Source: Metopolophium dirhodum
Taxonomy: Eukaryota > Arthropoda > Insecta > Hemiptera > Aphididae
Reading direction: 5' to 3'
DNA length: 64,000 nucleotides
Assembly (NCBI RefSeq): GCF_019925205.1
Contig: NC_083560.1
Coordinates: 18,557,145-18,621,144, forward strand
Under the pieces are notes generated by a model. The model ran no database searches. It was not told the origin of the DNA and worked only from the letters and a program-made list of their open reading frames with translations. Within the stretch, counting starts at the first letter, position 1. Every line of letters starts with the position of its first letter. The position numbers were made by a program, and so were the translations under genes. Shown piece after piece: positions 35,787 through 48,531 of this stretch.

Positions 35787-35821
35787 AGCGAGTAAGTAGG
35801 TTATTGGATCATTTTGCGGTT

Positions 35822-36682
35822 CAGTGGGCAAGGTTGGGTTAATTTGATGTTAATTTAATTACATTTCATTGTAAGTTATTTATAACATGTAATTTAAGTT
35901 ACTTTTGTGTAGTAATTATTACCAAATTACTCGTTACATATTTGGGTTTAGTACATTTTTAGAACGTATTGATAATATTGTGTGTAAATATTAAAACATA
36001 CCATATAACTTATAAGTATTATGATTTATAGGTAAAGTTGACCGAACTGTAATATTTTTGTTATAGCTATTGACTATTTGACTAAAAAGTGTTACTTTTA
36101 GAATTGAATTCTTATTATTTACTCTGTGTTGTATCTTCGCGGACAGTAATAATAATAATAATAAAAGTGTGGCTTAGCTGCTACCAGTCGCGCAATACGC
36201 CTGAGAGTAAGTCACGTCCGCTGCTACTAGTTCCCGGATGGGTGACCACCCAGATCCGTAGTAGTAAAAACCTTCCTACCCATGCACGTGTTTGCATACC
36301 TACCGTAACGACACCTTACCATACCAACCTTACTGACCACAGTGTGGTTAGTAAGTTCAATGAAAAAAAAAAAAAATTATAATAATTATAATAATAGCTT
36401 AGCATAATGATTATGTGTTAATAATTTCGTATTGTTGATTGGCATTACGTATTTAGTTTATGTATTTTTGTATTGACAATATGGTAGTTAAACCCCAGTG
36501 ATACCTAATTTTGAAGAAAAAAAGTAACTTCTATATTGTAATTGAGTTACTTTTTAAACTCAAAAGTAATGTAACTTAACCAAATAAAAAAAAGTAACTT
36601 AAAAATAATCTAATTACAATATTTTGATAAGGAATTAGCTATGTAATTTAGTTTCCAAAAATAAGTAACTTCCACAGCACTG
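35822..36682. mobile_element. Putative hAT-like element hosting a SINE
   Basis: CAGTGGGCAAGGTTGGGTTA at the left and the reverse complement of CAGTGCTGTGGAAGTTACTT at the right are imperfect inverted ends. The interior near both ends is rich in 'aagtaact/agttactt'. No target duplication is visible. Confidence 0.4.
36167..36376 (+). mobile_element. 5S-rRNA-like SINE, copy 1
   Basis: 'ctactagttcccggatgggt' with 'gaccaccc' resembles the 5S rRNA internal promoter (box C, GGATGGG-GACC). The upstream 'gctgctaccagtcgcg' sits where 5S box A would be. It ends in 13 A residues. Shares head, body and tail with 45163-45438. The flanks are simple repeats, so the target duplication cannot be read. Confidence 0.65.
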
Positions 36683-37345
36683 TCAGTGGGTTACAAGTGG
36701 CCAGTGGGTCACTATATTATAATGGATGGTATTTAATTTTAATTCTATGATATACTATCAATATAATATACGAAAAACGATTCTGAGCGGAGACGGTTTA
36801 TTGTCAGCCTAGGATATTTTATATTATATTTATATTGTTATCAATTATTATTTATACGGTAGCCGGTTGAGTTGAATATTATTATTATTTGATTATTATC
36901 ATATTTGCGTACAATAATATGCTTTAGAAGTTTCGAGTACCCAAGAAGAGTTATTTTGAAGTATAACACACAACTAAAATCATTACTATTCGTTTAAATA
37001 TATAAACTCGTCTACATTTGAACATAAAGTAACTATTAAAAAAAAACCGTGTTTTTATTTTTTTAATTTTTTTAATTACATAATAACCTACCTACGTGGC
37101 ACTTATTTTAAATTTTCCATTCTCAGCTATAAAAGTGAACATTTTATACAATTTTACTACCTTGAATTTTAAATGTAGATCCCTCCGATGCACCAACTAG
37201 AATCTCTTTCCCATCGAACAAGACACTGAAGTTGAAAATTGAATCATTATTTCGACTATTTATCCTGTACGGAGAGACAAAAATAATTAAAATTATAAAA
37301 AAAAATCATTGTAAAATCGATACATTTATCGCTACGCTCAGAAAC
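36683..37345 (+). mobile_element. Diverged family A copy
   Basis: Starts 'cagtgggttacaagtgg', has ACGATTCTGAGCGGAGACGG, lacks most of the middle, and ends 'tcgctacgctcagaaa'. It leads straight into the tandem array of family A tails. Confidence 0.65.
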
Positions 37346-40216
37346 AAAAATGTCATAATGAACATGCGTAAGTGTATTTTATATTTGTTGATTTTTTATC
37401 TCTTATTTTTTTTAAATATTTAGATGCACACGATGTATATTCTCTTGTAAATCTATAACAACTACAACTGTAATCTTCAGCCCTTTGGGGCGTTTAAACT
37501 TTGAATGGAAAAAATGAAAATCATCGTAAGACGCGTCTACACGGCGCGTCGATCGAACAAGACGAATAATAATTAGTCAATTGTTTTCGACTACTGCAGT
37601 TAATACCGCATGACACGTGCACTAACATAATACGGTTTTAGTTGAAAATAGGTACCAACTAGCTCCACTTTCCGATCAGAAATGATACTGTTGAAGAAAA
37701 TCCAAGCACTTTCACTGTCGTAAAAAATTGATGACAGACACAAAAAAAAAAAAAAAATTGTAAAATCAATATATTAATCACTCCGCTCAGAATCTAAAAT
37801 GTCATAACGAACACGAATATTGGCTAAACTTATTAGGTACTACACGCATTATCGTAAGTGTATTTTATGTTTGTTGATTTTTTATCTCTTATTTTTTTTT
37901 AAATATTTAGATGCACACGATGTATAACCTTTTGTAAATCTATAACAACTACAACTGTAATCTTTACCCATTTGGAGCGTTTAAACTTTAAATAGAAAAA
38001 ATTAAAACCATTGTAAGAGGCGTCTACACGGCGTGTAGGTCGATCAAAACTAAGAATAATTAGTCAATTGTTTTCGACTACTGCAGTTATATACTGCATG
38101 ACACGTGCACGAACGTAATACGGTTTTAGTTGAAAATAGGTACTAATTAGCTCCACTTTCCGATCAGAAATGATACTGTTGAAGAAAATCCAAGCACTTT
38201 TACTGTCGTAAAAAATTGATGACATAGACAAAAAAAAAAAAAAATCATTGTAAAATCAATAGATTCATCGCTCCGCTCAGAATCTGAAATGTGATAACGA
38301 ACACGAATATTGGCTAAACTTATTAGGTACTACACGCATTATCGAAAGTGTATTTTATGTTTGTTGATTTTTTATCTCTTATTTGTTTAAATATTTAGAT
38401 GCACACGATGTATAACCTCTTGTAAATCTATAACAACTACAACTGTAATCTTCACCCCTTTGGGGCGTTTAAACTTTGAATGGAAAAAATGAAAATCATC
38501 GTAAGACGCGTCTACATGGCGCGTCGATAGAACAAAACAAATAATAATTAGTTAATTGTTTTCGACTACTGCAGTTATATACCGCATGACACGTGCACGA
38601 ACATAATACGGTTTTAGTTGAAAATAGCTACTAATTAACTCCACTTTCTGATCAGAAAATATACTGTTGAAGAAAATCCAAGCACTTTTACTGCCCTAAA
38701 AAATTGATGACAGACACAAAAAAAAAACAAACATCATTGTAAAATCAATACATTCATCGCTCCGCTCAGAATCTAAAATGTGATAGTGAATATGAATAAT
38801 GGCTACACACGTTATCGTAAGTGTGTTTTATATTTATTGATTTTTTTTCTCTCTTCTTTGCAAGGCTGGTAAGTTAATGATTTTAGTTAAGTTATTCACC
38901 AATGACAAAAAGTTAAATGTTAAAAGTCAATTTAACTATAGGTTAACTCAATTAAACAAAAAGTTAATACACACTTTTCGTTAACTTTTTATTAAGTTAA
39001 AAAAAAGTAAATTTGTCTATACAACGCTAGCGTACTTAATACCGAAACTAAATTATAGACTATAGTGATTATACTTTATACAGTATTTCCATATGCCTAA
39101 GTTAGATTCGAATGATATACATTTTTAACTTTAAACAATTCCCGGTAAATATTTTTTGACACGAAAACGAAATAGTAATAGACTAAAATAACGAAATATA
39201 ATACAATCAAAACAAAATAAATTAGCTTAACTTACTCCTTAAAATGAAAAATCAATTCGTTGGTTTCACGTGAATTAAAAGAGAAATTTAGTGAGTTAAC
39301 GGTCGCGTTAATGAAAATCCAAAAGTAACTAGTTAACGCCCAGCCTCGCTTCTCCGTTAAAATATTTAGATGCACACAACGCATAATCTCTTGTGAGTCT
39401 ATGACGACAACAACTTACTGTAACCTTTACCCCTCTGGGGCGTTTGAACTTTAATTAATAGAAAAAATGAAAAAATCATCGTAAGACGCGTCTAAACGAA
39501 TAATAATATTAGTCAATAATTGTTTTCGACTACTGCAGCGCATACGATGCCGCGTGACACGTGCACGAACATAATACGGTTTCAGTCGAACGAAATGTGC
39601 GGGTGCCTACCTAATATTGTATTTTAAAAATATATTAATACTATCTGTGGTACCGAAAGCCTGCCGGTTATTACGATACTGATTTTAGTTAAGTTATTCA
39701 CCAATAATAAAAAGTTAAATGTTAAAAGTCAATTTAACTATAGGTTAACTCAATTAAACTAAAATTTAATACACACTTTTCGTTAACTTTTTATTAAGTT
39801 AAAAAAAAGTAAATTTGTCTATACAACGCTAGCGTACTTAATACCGAAACTAAATTATAGACTATAGTGATTATACTTTATACAGTATTTCCATATACCT
39901 AAGTTAGATTCGAATGATATACATTTTTAACTTTAAACAATTCCCGGTAAAAACTGTAACCTTTACCCCTCTGGGGCGTTTGAACTTTAATTAATAGAAA
40001 AAATGAAAAAATCATCGTAAGACGCGTCTAAACGAATAATAATATTAGTCAATAATTGTTTTCGACTACCGCAGCGCATACGATGCCGCGTGACACGTGC
40101 ACGAACATAATACGGTTTCAGTCGAACGAAATGTGCGGGTGCTTACCTAATATTGTATTTCAAAAAATATATTAATACTATCTGTGGTACGGAAAGCCCG
40201 CCGGTTATTACGATAT
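37346..40216. repeat. Tandem array of about 450-490-bp units including a family A tail, plus a younger 801-bp duplication
   Basis: Units end at 37795, 38285 and 38774 with '(c)gctcagaatct'. Each holds 'tttagatgcacacgatgtat', 'cgtttaaactt', 'gactactgcagtt' and a family A 3' tail of about 150 bp. The fourth unit is broken by a family B copy. The segment 38879-39679 is then duplicated as 39680-40216, the second copy lacking about 265 bp (join at 'ttcccggtaa|aaactgtaac'). Confidence 0.85.
38861..39348. mobile_element. Family B element inserted in tandem unit 4
   Basis: CAAGGCTGGTAAGTTAATGA to AACGCCCAGCCTCG. Uninterrupted units read 'ctcttatttgtttaaatatt', whereas here 'ctcttctttg' precedes and 'cttctccgtt' follows the element. 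This is compatible with a 9-10-bp target duplication. Confidence 0.8.
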
Positions 40217-40676
40217 GGATATTGTGTACACAATAATAATATAATATTATAACGACACACCACTTAGCTTCGACATTTCAATTAGTTAATAAGTCCCCTG
40301 TTCGCCGCTGTCGAAATGTTCAACGGAAAAAAATAATAAGTAAAAAACGCGATCGCATCGCGTTGTTATTCCTATATACCACTTTAACAAGGTCGCGAGG
40401 TCACTGTATTGTGTGCGGGTATATTGTAAAAGGGAGCTTTTCGCACACAGCAGTGTGTGTTCGGGCTTAATGCATTACATAATAATGTAATATATATGGT
40501 ACAACAATAATAATTGCCTGTGCGCATATACGACACGCACTCACTCGTATTACACGCCTCACGAGCATAATATAATAATCTAATATAGGTACCGACTTAC
40601 GCTGCGAGAAGACAATAACGAGATATTATTATTATGTATCTCACCTCGCACGGTTGTTGTACATATTGTACTGGAA
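40217..40676. other. Unique DNA, no gene seen
   Basis: Contains the palindrome-like 'cacacagcagtgtgtg' near 40444. Otherwise unremarkable. Confidence 0.45.
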
Positions 40677-41189
40677 GCAGGGCTGGGCGAGTTAATGATT
40701 TGTTGTAACTCGGTTAAGTCGAGTTGATATGCAGCGATAGCAAAAAGTTAATACACGCTTTTTGTTGAATTTTTATTAAGTTCAAAAAAAGTGTATTCGT
40801 TTGTACGACGCTAGCGTACTTAATTTTTTGCAAACCCAAGACTAAACTGTGGACTATAGCGATTACACTTTATACAGTATTTCCGTATAAGTTAGATTCG
40901 TATGATATACATTTTTTTAACTTTAAACAGTTCTCGGTAAATATTTTTCGACACGAAAACGAAATAGACTGAAATAGTGAAATATAATTAAATTAAAACG
41001 AAATAAATTAACCTAACTTACTTCTTTAAATGAGAAATTAATTCGTTGATTTCACGTCAATTGAAAAAAGAAATCTAGTAAGTTAACAGTTAAGTTAATG
41101 AAAAGCCAAAAGTAACTAGTAAAGTTGAAAAGTTAAAATAAAATTAACTTTTTAACTTAAGTTTAACTTTTTGACTCTGCCCAGTCTTG
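40677..41189. mobile_element. Family B element
   Basis: CAGGGCTGGGCGAGTTAATG to TCTGCCCAGTCTTG. Interior is GTTAACT-rich and matches the 38861 copy, including 'cgctagcgtacttaat' and 'tttatacagtatttcc'. Confidence 0.85.
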
Positions 41190-42325
41190 ACTAGATAGCC
41201 TGGGGGTAAATGCACCAAAAACTACCGAAATATGAGCTACATTAATTTTCCCGTAAAATTTTGTTTCGTACATGTCACATTACAATATATTGTAATAATT
41301 AGAGATGAATAATTTGCGCGAAAAAAATATCGGTAAATTTACCGATAAAGTGGTGGTTAAAATGGTCAAATAGAATCTAAGGTTAAATATCCGTTAAAAA
41401 TACCTTAGAGCCGTCTCTTTTATTGGTAAATACGATTGTTATTACTAATATTATATTGTTCTACACTTGACAAATATTTAGTCCTTTCTAATAACAACAA
41501 TAAAGGTCTATAAAAATGGATTTATTTTTCGGAATCATTACACATTATGAAGTAGGAACATAATATTATTTTTTGAAACGCCCATCGCTCATCTCATCAG
41601 TTTTACTCTATCAGGACTTATCGTGAAATACCAATAATAATAACAAACATATTATGGTACATTACGTCTTGTGTAGTTTTCAATACTAAAACAAACAATG
41701 TTAAAAGATTTAAAAATTAATTATTTCGGTGTACACTGCACCTATACAAGGTTACCTAGGGAAACGAAAACTTATTTCATTGGATAGGTAAGTACCGGCT
41801 TTATCATTATTTCAGGCACTATTGTATAATATTTTTTGTTTCTTATCAAATCAACTATCCACCACCATCTACCTGTTGCCATTGAATGTGACATTAAATT
41901 TTAGATATATCTATAATATAAATGTAATATATTATATTACATCAGAGTGTTCCAATCCGCGCGGCCATCAAAGTCTTTTTTTTAGCCCCTACCCCTAGAA
42001 GACTTTTATTGAAAAAATAACTTTTTTCATAAAAAAAACTAAAAATTACTAGAAGACGCGCAATGAGTAACGTCCAAAAATTTAAAATCAAGTTCAGCTT
42101 CGGTACGTACGTATGTAGGTATGGTGTTTGTATAGTGGCCACAGCTGCGAACCCGTTAAATTTTCCTGGTGAGAGATTTTCTTTCTTTTGGCGGCCCCCA
42201 GTGTGAAAGTGTCAATTGGCCTGCCTGCAACTATAAAGTATATATTTTAGTATACAATTTACAATTTATTCATGAGGTGAATTTCTGATATAGGAACCCT
42301 ATAAGATTGACGACGTCGTCGGGTA
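41190..42325. other. AT-rich DNA, no gene accepted
   Basis: A 'gagatgaataatttgcgcg' at 41302 and 'cgcccatcgctcatctc' near 41580 may be ends of a small hAT-like element, but the inverted match is short. Open frames have no motif. Confidence 0.35.
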
Positions 42326-42333
42326 TTCGGGGT

Positions 42334-42564
42334 CAGTGGCGTGCACAGCTTTTTGTGGAATTGCTATCATAAAAACAAAGATCGATTCAGTTAAATTTCT
42401 TATTTTGATATACCATGATATGATCTAAGCAAATAACCATATTATAGAGGTTATTTCATATATATGTATATTAATATCATAGGATGGTTTGTGATTTTTT
42501 TTTAAAACAATAAGTCCATGTGGGTGATATGACATCTTCGCCTCCCCCTTGAGCACGCCCCCTG
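42334..42564. mobile_element. hAT-like MITE with 8-bp target duplication
   Basis: CAGTGGCGTGCACAG at the left, CTTGAGCACGCCCCCTG at the right. Flanks TTCGGGGT (42326-42333) and TTCGGGTT (42565-42572) agree at 7 of 8 bases. 231 bp, no coding capacity beyond a chance frame. Confidence 0.75.
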
Positions 42565-42572
42565 TTCGGGTT

Positions 42573-44880
42573 GTGTATTTCACCGAATTGGGTGATCGCA
42601 AATTCGGAACTATCTTCGCTCTCTTTGTCGTAAACTCTACATTCGGTTAAAATACGTTTCACCGTGAGGGCACAACGTGTACGAATATGGTGGGGGGTAT
42701 TTTTACACCATTAAACGGGAGTGGGTGAGGAGGGTGAAATATTTTATTCTCAATCCACGAGACTTATATTTAACAAACGTATTATTTTATTCGCCGTTTT
42801 ACAGTGCTCGCGTACCAAACACATTTCTACGGAAACCATAATATAAACGATATATTATTACTATTTCCATAACCTTTTACAGTTAATTGTTTGCTTCGAT
42901 GTGAATAAACAATATTATGGTGTAATTATCGAGTTCACGATAAAAGTCATAGCTCGTGGCGGTTATAAAAAATATAAAACAATACATCTGTTCAGTATAA
43001 TTACAATTACAAACAATACGTTGACATAATCGCTATATTCATCTATATGAACGACGATGTTTGTATCATGGCGAACGTTCGATCGCTGCAGCCTATTGCA
43101 AGGCTGATTAGAAATAATATTACAATTCGAAAATTAATAACAATTGCTCAAAGAACTTCGGCGTGCCATTCGTACGAATAAAAATCGTAATAATATTATT
43201 ATAAGCGGGGCGATAGGACTGTATAATGATAAATAGTTACACCGGATTTAAGATCGGACCGATGTACTACAACGGCAATGGCTAATATAATATTATTTTG
43301 TTTAGATAGTAACAGTATTGTGAACCGACGTTTATGTTCGATAATACGCGTCTCATTAGAGCACGTGACCTTTTCCGAACACGAACAATTTATATGTGTC
43401 TGCGTCGAACGATAAATGTTTAAAAAATGTAAAATAACATTCGAGATAAGTTTTGTTCTCATCGAAAGTCATAATCAAACATATTATAATATCGTGTTAT
43501 TCATAAAACTGTATTTTATGACATCTACATCTATAATATCGGGAAATACGATTGTACGTCGGTATGGGGGAAAATATTATGTTCAACAATTTAAACAATA
43601 CGATGTAAAGAGTCTAATAAAAAGTTTACGCGAGAGTCAATCCAATGATAAAATTCATAAAAATCAAAGGAAAAAAGGCAGTAAATAAAACAGTCAGTGA
43701 TCTCGATTGTAATATTTTCGTGTATCAATAACATTATAAAAAGTCTATACGTCTAAACGATACATCTTATAATAATATTATATTATTATGTCCCAATGTG
43801 TAAGACTGATGTTATCTTTGTTTCTAAAGTATCTATTTATACTGTATTGTGTTCAGTTAATTAAATCGAATTATTATTTTTATTCGTATACGTATTTCAC
43901 TATAAAACGGATTGTAATATCAATACACTCCGCCAACTTGCAGATACTAGTAGGGTTGGCACACCCAGAAAAAATAATCATAATCATCATGAAGATCTAG
44001 GTAACTCATCACAATACAATATCGGAATTCAGAGCGTATTTTTAGTAATTTTTATTACCGAGTTTTTTAAAAAGTATATTGACATGTCTGAATAAATATT
44101 TAACGCTTATTATAAGTATTAAAATAATTTTTTTTATTTATTTTTTGTATTTCATGATATTAAAAAAATCGGAGAATTGTAATGGACACGTCGTTTGACG
44201 ATTCTACCGGCACGGTATACAATGCATAGGTATATTCCAATTGAAATCTAATGTTTTGTTATTATACTCTAAAGCGGTACCTATAAATGATTTTTTAATT
44301 TGAATTGATGAAAAAACTCGATTATTAAAATGAAATATATACTATTATTGAGTATTATACACCCCTGTGATGCGTAAACAATAATTCCTTCCCGGGAATG
44401 ACCCGTCCTTAGATACGAGCTTATAGCTCAATTATCGGTATTCACATCAGCTATTATTTATTGTAATTATTTAATTGTAATTGTTTTGGCTGAATAAATA
44501 AAAAAAAATTTACAAATATCAATCCTGTCGGTGTATGGTGTATACCCATATACCTATTTAGCAGTTGATAATGCCAAGAATTTAGAATTCGAAAATAATT
44601 TCATCTCCAAAATCTGGATAAGTACCATAAGGTACATATATGATTTAGTGACTTTTTTACTCGTAGTTTCAATTAATATATTATATGTACCAACAGTAGT
44701 CACCACTTATTTAACTCGCTTTGGGACCAGAGAATACAGGGTGATTTTTTAAACATGCTCATTCCAATTTTTCCTTTTAATAGTGCACGTCTTATTCAAA
44801 TTCTGATTTTTAGAGCATATTATACTATTAAAGACCATAATTTCAAATTCCTGGTATTTTCTGTACTACTTGAATAGTGT
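42573..44880. other. Unique DNA, no gene accepted
   Basis: The longest stretch in the centre without recognised repeats. An ATG-initiated 90-codon plus frame (43416-43688) and a 73-codon frame (44531-44752) have no recognisable domain, splice context or codon bias. Regulatory DNA or a noncoding RNA cannot be excluded. Confidence 0.4.
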
Positions 44881-44889
44881 CCTGTGGGC

Positions 44890-46099
44890 AATCCTAGGCA
44901 TAAACGAGTTAGAAAGTTAAAGTTAAGTTAATTTTAACTTTATAACATAACTTTTTTAAATTTAATTTTAATTAACTTAATTTTTAACTTAACTTATTTA
45001 AATTGATATAAAATTAATAAATCACGAGTTACTTTTAATCAAATTCAAGTTAAGTTAGTTAATAAAAAAATTAAATACTAAATATAATAAAAATAAAAAT
45101 TATTATTGATGTTTCGTATTACATAACCATTTACTAGAATAAGAAATTAGAAATATAGGTAAGTGGCTTGGCGTGGCGCGTTGGCTGCTACCAGTCGCGG
45201 AATGCGACTGGGAGTAACTAACGGCCACAGCTACTAGCTCCCGGATGGGTGACCACCCGGGTTCATAGTAGTTAAAAACCTTGCCACACATACACGTGTT
45301 TTCTACCTACCGTAACAACCGTTAAAAACAATTGTAAAACCTACCGTACCAACTTTACCCCCACCACAGTTCATAACCCCTACAACAGCTAATGGCCATA
45401 GTCGCCGGGCTTAAGTTCAATAAAAAAAGAAAAAAAAAATAGGTAAATTAATTTCTTGTTCCACTAACCGGAATTCTTCAAGAAAAATAACTTAATTAAA
45501 TAGTAAATACATATTATAGCAATAGCCATTTAGGTATATATTATTATATTATAATATATAGGTGTATTGTATATATAAAGATTAAAGATATACCATACCA
45601 TCATACTGCGGCATACAGGCATATTATTGTAATAATAATAATTAATAAAACTAATAACTAATAAGTAATATGACATTATCTTATTGTATTGATATAGATA
45701 CAAATCACAAATGTACAATTCTCAAGAAAATATTATCAAATGTTTTTGCCATAAATAAGTTATTTATTTATTTATAAATCGAAAGGTTGTACTTATTTCG
45801 GCATTTTCAATTTCGTATGCTTTTGGTACCTACTACATAATTCTATTAATAAAATTCAGTACCTAATAACTTAGTTTTATGAATGGAAAAGCTATCGGCT
45901 ATTTCCTGTGTTCAATAATATTTATGATTTTTATTATTTTAAACCATTTAACTGGGTATTTATATAGATGTTTAAAAAAAAATAATAATTTCGCCGAGTT
46001 AAAAAAAATAGGTTAACTATTTATTTTAAACTTTTTAAAATGTTTTCCATCAACTTGACTTAACTTGGATAAAAATTATCATTAACTTGCCCAGGCTTG
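44890..46099. mobile_element. Family B element with perfect 9-bp target duplication, hosting a SINE
   Basis: CCTGTGGGC is present at 44881-44889 and again at 46100-46108, directly outside the termini (AATCCTAGGCATAAACGAG ... ACTTGCCCAGGCTTG). A 9-bp duplication is the hallmark of Mutator-like elements. Length is about 930 bp without the SINE. No transposase frame. Confidence 0.88.
45163..45438 (+). mobile_element. 5S-rRNA-like SINE, copy 2, with target duplication
   Basis: Flanked by ATAGGTAA at 45155-45162 and 45439-45446. Body contains 'gctgctaccagtcgcg', 'agctcccggatgggtgacca' and 'cccgggttcatagtag', then an A-rich tail. The 5S-like region resembles box A to box C of 5S rRNA. The 3' body differs from copy 1 by an internal insertion or deletion of about 60 bp. 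Confidence 0.78.
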
Positions 46100-46108
46100 C
46101 CTGTGGGC

Positions 46109-47261
46109 TATTGAAACTTCTGTTTTTCAAACGGAAATCCTCCTTTTTTAATGAAAATCATTTAGCGGACGATTTTCTTGGGACTGTTCATGTTTCTAAA
46201 TCAAAATTCTAATGAGCAGTTTCTGAGTTATTAAAACGTTTACATAAAGGATAATAATAATTACTAACATCTTAAAACCATCTAAAGCCCTATATCCACT
46301 TGACCCATTACCGTGGACATAATATTATGCCTATAGTACTTAATGCCCAACGTAAAATAACTCAAAAACTACTCGTTCAAATTTCGGTGTTTAAATACAT
46401 CAGAATTTTTAATAAAAAAAATATATCTGCTGAATGATTGAAACCGCAGGATCGTCCTTAAGTGATCAAATGGCACTCAAAGCGTTATCTCTGCGTGTGT
46501 ATTCGAAAACCTTGTTGTTGTAAAGTGCACAATACATAGAAATTCGAAAAGTCAGAATTTGAAAATATGCACGATTATAATTTAAGCATACAAACAGGTC
46601 GAGCGCGGTTAACCCCCCCCCCCCCCCTGTACAGTGCATATATATTATGGTTAACCTGGTCTACATTTTCGGGTCATAGAAATCAAACAATATTATTGTA
46701 TAAATAAAATGTTTGATACGATGGCGTGCCCACGTGCAGCGTGCTTAAAATACTGAAACTAATAAAATGGTTGGCGAAACCGTCAAATTACGGGTTATCA
46801 TGGGCGTGATGTGTACAGGTATGATTATTATTTTGCGGTAAACAATAACTGCTGCGACGAACAAGCCATCGAGTTTACCGATCCTGTCGAAAACAGAGAA
46901 ACCGTATCGACGCTGTTATAGTTTCGAAACTAATGGCACGGTAAAAACCAAAAAAAAATAATAACACATTTCGTACTGAACCCGTATGATGGTAACATGA
47001 CTGTAACGAGATATAAATCTTCCGTAATCGACGTAATCGGCGATTTGGTTTGAAAAAAAAAAAAACGAAAAATAATCATATTATGACTGCGGACAAGACC
47101 GAACACGCACCCGTTGTCATGGCCGCGTGCTGAATTCGGATAGTTAGGTTAGGTTATTTAAACAAATTAAAATGTTATGCTTCCAGAAGTCCAATTTTAA
47201 TTTTGAAAAAATACTCGGATCCGTTCCATTCTCGTATGTGTCTTGTAGGATATACATTTTT
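46109..47261. other. Mostly unique DNA
   Basis: Contains a pure C run at about 46613-46627. No gene seen. Confidence 0.45.
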
Positions 47262-48531
47262 AGATTCTGAGCTGAGCGATGAATGTATTGATTTAACAAT
47301 GATATTGTGTGTGTTTTTTTTTTATTTTTGTTTATGTCATCTGCAACTTTTAGGACAGTAAAAATGTTTGGATTTTCTTCAACAGTATCTTTTCTGATAA
47401 GTGGAAAGTCAATCTAGTTGGTACTTTGGGGGGGGGGGGGTCAAAAGAAAAATTTCCCAGTGGTTTTCAAAAGCGACGTGAAAAACAAAAGAAAAATTAA
47501 GAAAAAACGGGAATTTTTACGCAAAATCTGTAAAAAAAATCTTTTCAACTCTAAAACAAATGACCGTAGGTACATGCAATTTTGACTGAATGTTTATATT
47601 AGCATTTTCTATACACCATAACATTTTTTAAATATTTTGAGCTGTTTACGGACATTTTCGGGTTCCATTTTTTCTTTTTTTTTTCAATTTGAAAATTATT
47701 TTAAGTTAGAAATTCATGATAAATTTTGTTTTTAAATCTAAGATTTGAAAATGTAATACAAGATTCCTCATAAGTTTGTCTACCTTTATCAAAAAAAAAA
47801 AAAATGTCTACAAGAAAGTCAAATTAAATTTTTATGAGCGTTTGAAATTCATATTTTTACAACATTTGATATTCACTCGATTTCTCATGTAACGAATTTA
47901 TTATTTTTTTATTGTAATTAAAAAACGTATGACTGTATAAATACTTGAAAATTTCACTAAATGTTTATATTAGCATTTTATATACACGATAAAATTTTAA
48001 AAATAATTTGACTCTTTTTGGTCTGTTTACGGATATTGTCAGTTTACAATTTTTTTAGTTTTTTTTTCTATAACTATCAATACAATTTTATTCGTTGGGT
48101 GAAAAGCGTGAAAATTTAATGCAAGGCTCCTGATATTATATTGTTACAATAGCAGTTGAAAAATATTAAAAATACATGGGCACAATTTTTTTTATAAGTA
48201 TTTTAAGTTCAAATGTTGACAAAATTTATCAAATTTATAATTTAATAATTATTTTGTAATAAAAACTTATAAAATGTTCAACTTTTATAGCTAAGGATTG
48301 AAAATATAAAACAATGCTTACGTAAATAGGTTATATATAAATTACTTTATTCACAATAATATCATCAAATATACTTAGTAATATCATAGGCTGACTGACC
48401 GATTTCGCTCAGAATCGTTTTTCTTATACAAAGATATTATATCATTGAATTCAAATTTATCACCATCCACTACAGTGACCCACTTGTAACCTACTGTACA
48501 GCAGAGTGACATCTACTTACCCACCTTTTTT
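47262..48531 (-). mobile_element. Family A, full-length copy on the minus strand
   Basis: AGATTCTGAGCTGAGCGATG at 47262 is the inverted family end; 'ctgtacagcagagtgacatc' to CCACCTTTTTT at 48531 is the family start. Both halves are present. A G12 run at 47430 sits at the same family position as the G/C runs in other copies. Confidence 0.88.

Noticed and set aside
36230..36265. Genuine 5S rRNA gene
   Set aside because: Only box A/C-like parts match. The sequence continues into an unrelated body with a poly-A tail and a second dispersed copy, so a SINE is the better reading.
41302..41600. Small hAT element with GAGATG ends
   Set aside because: Inverted match is short and interrupted, and no target duplication is visible.
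43416..43688. 90-codon ATG frame in apparently unique DNA
   Set aside because: Length is within chance for this much AT-rich sequence. No recognisable domain, bias or neighbouring exon.
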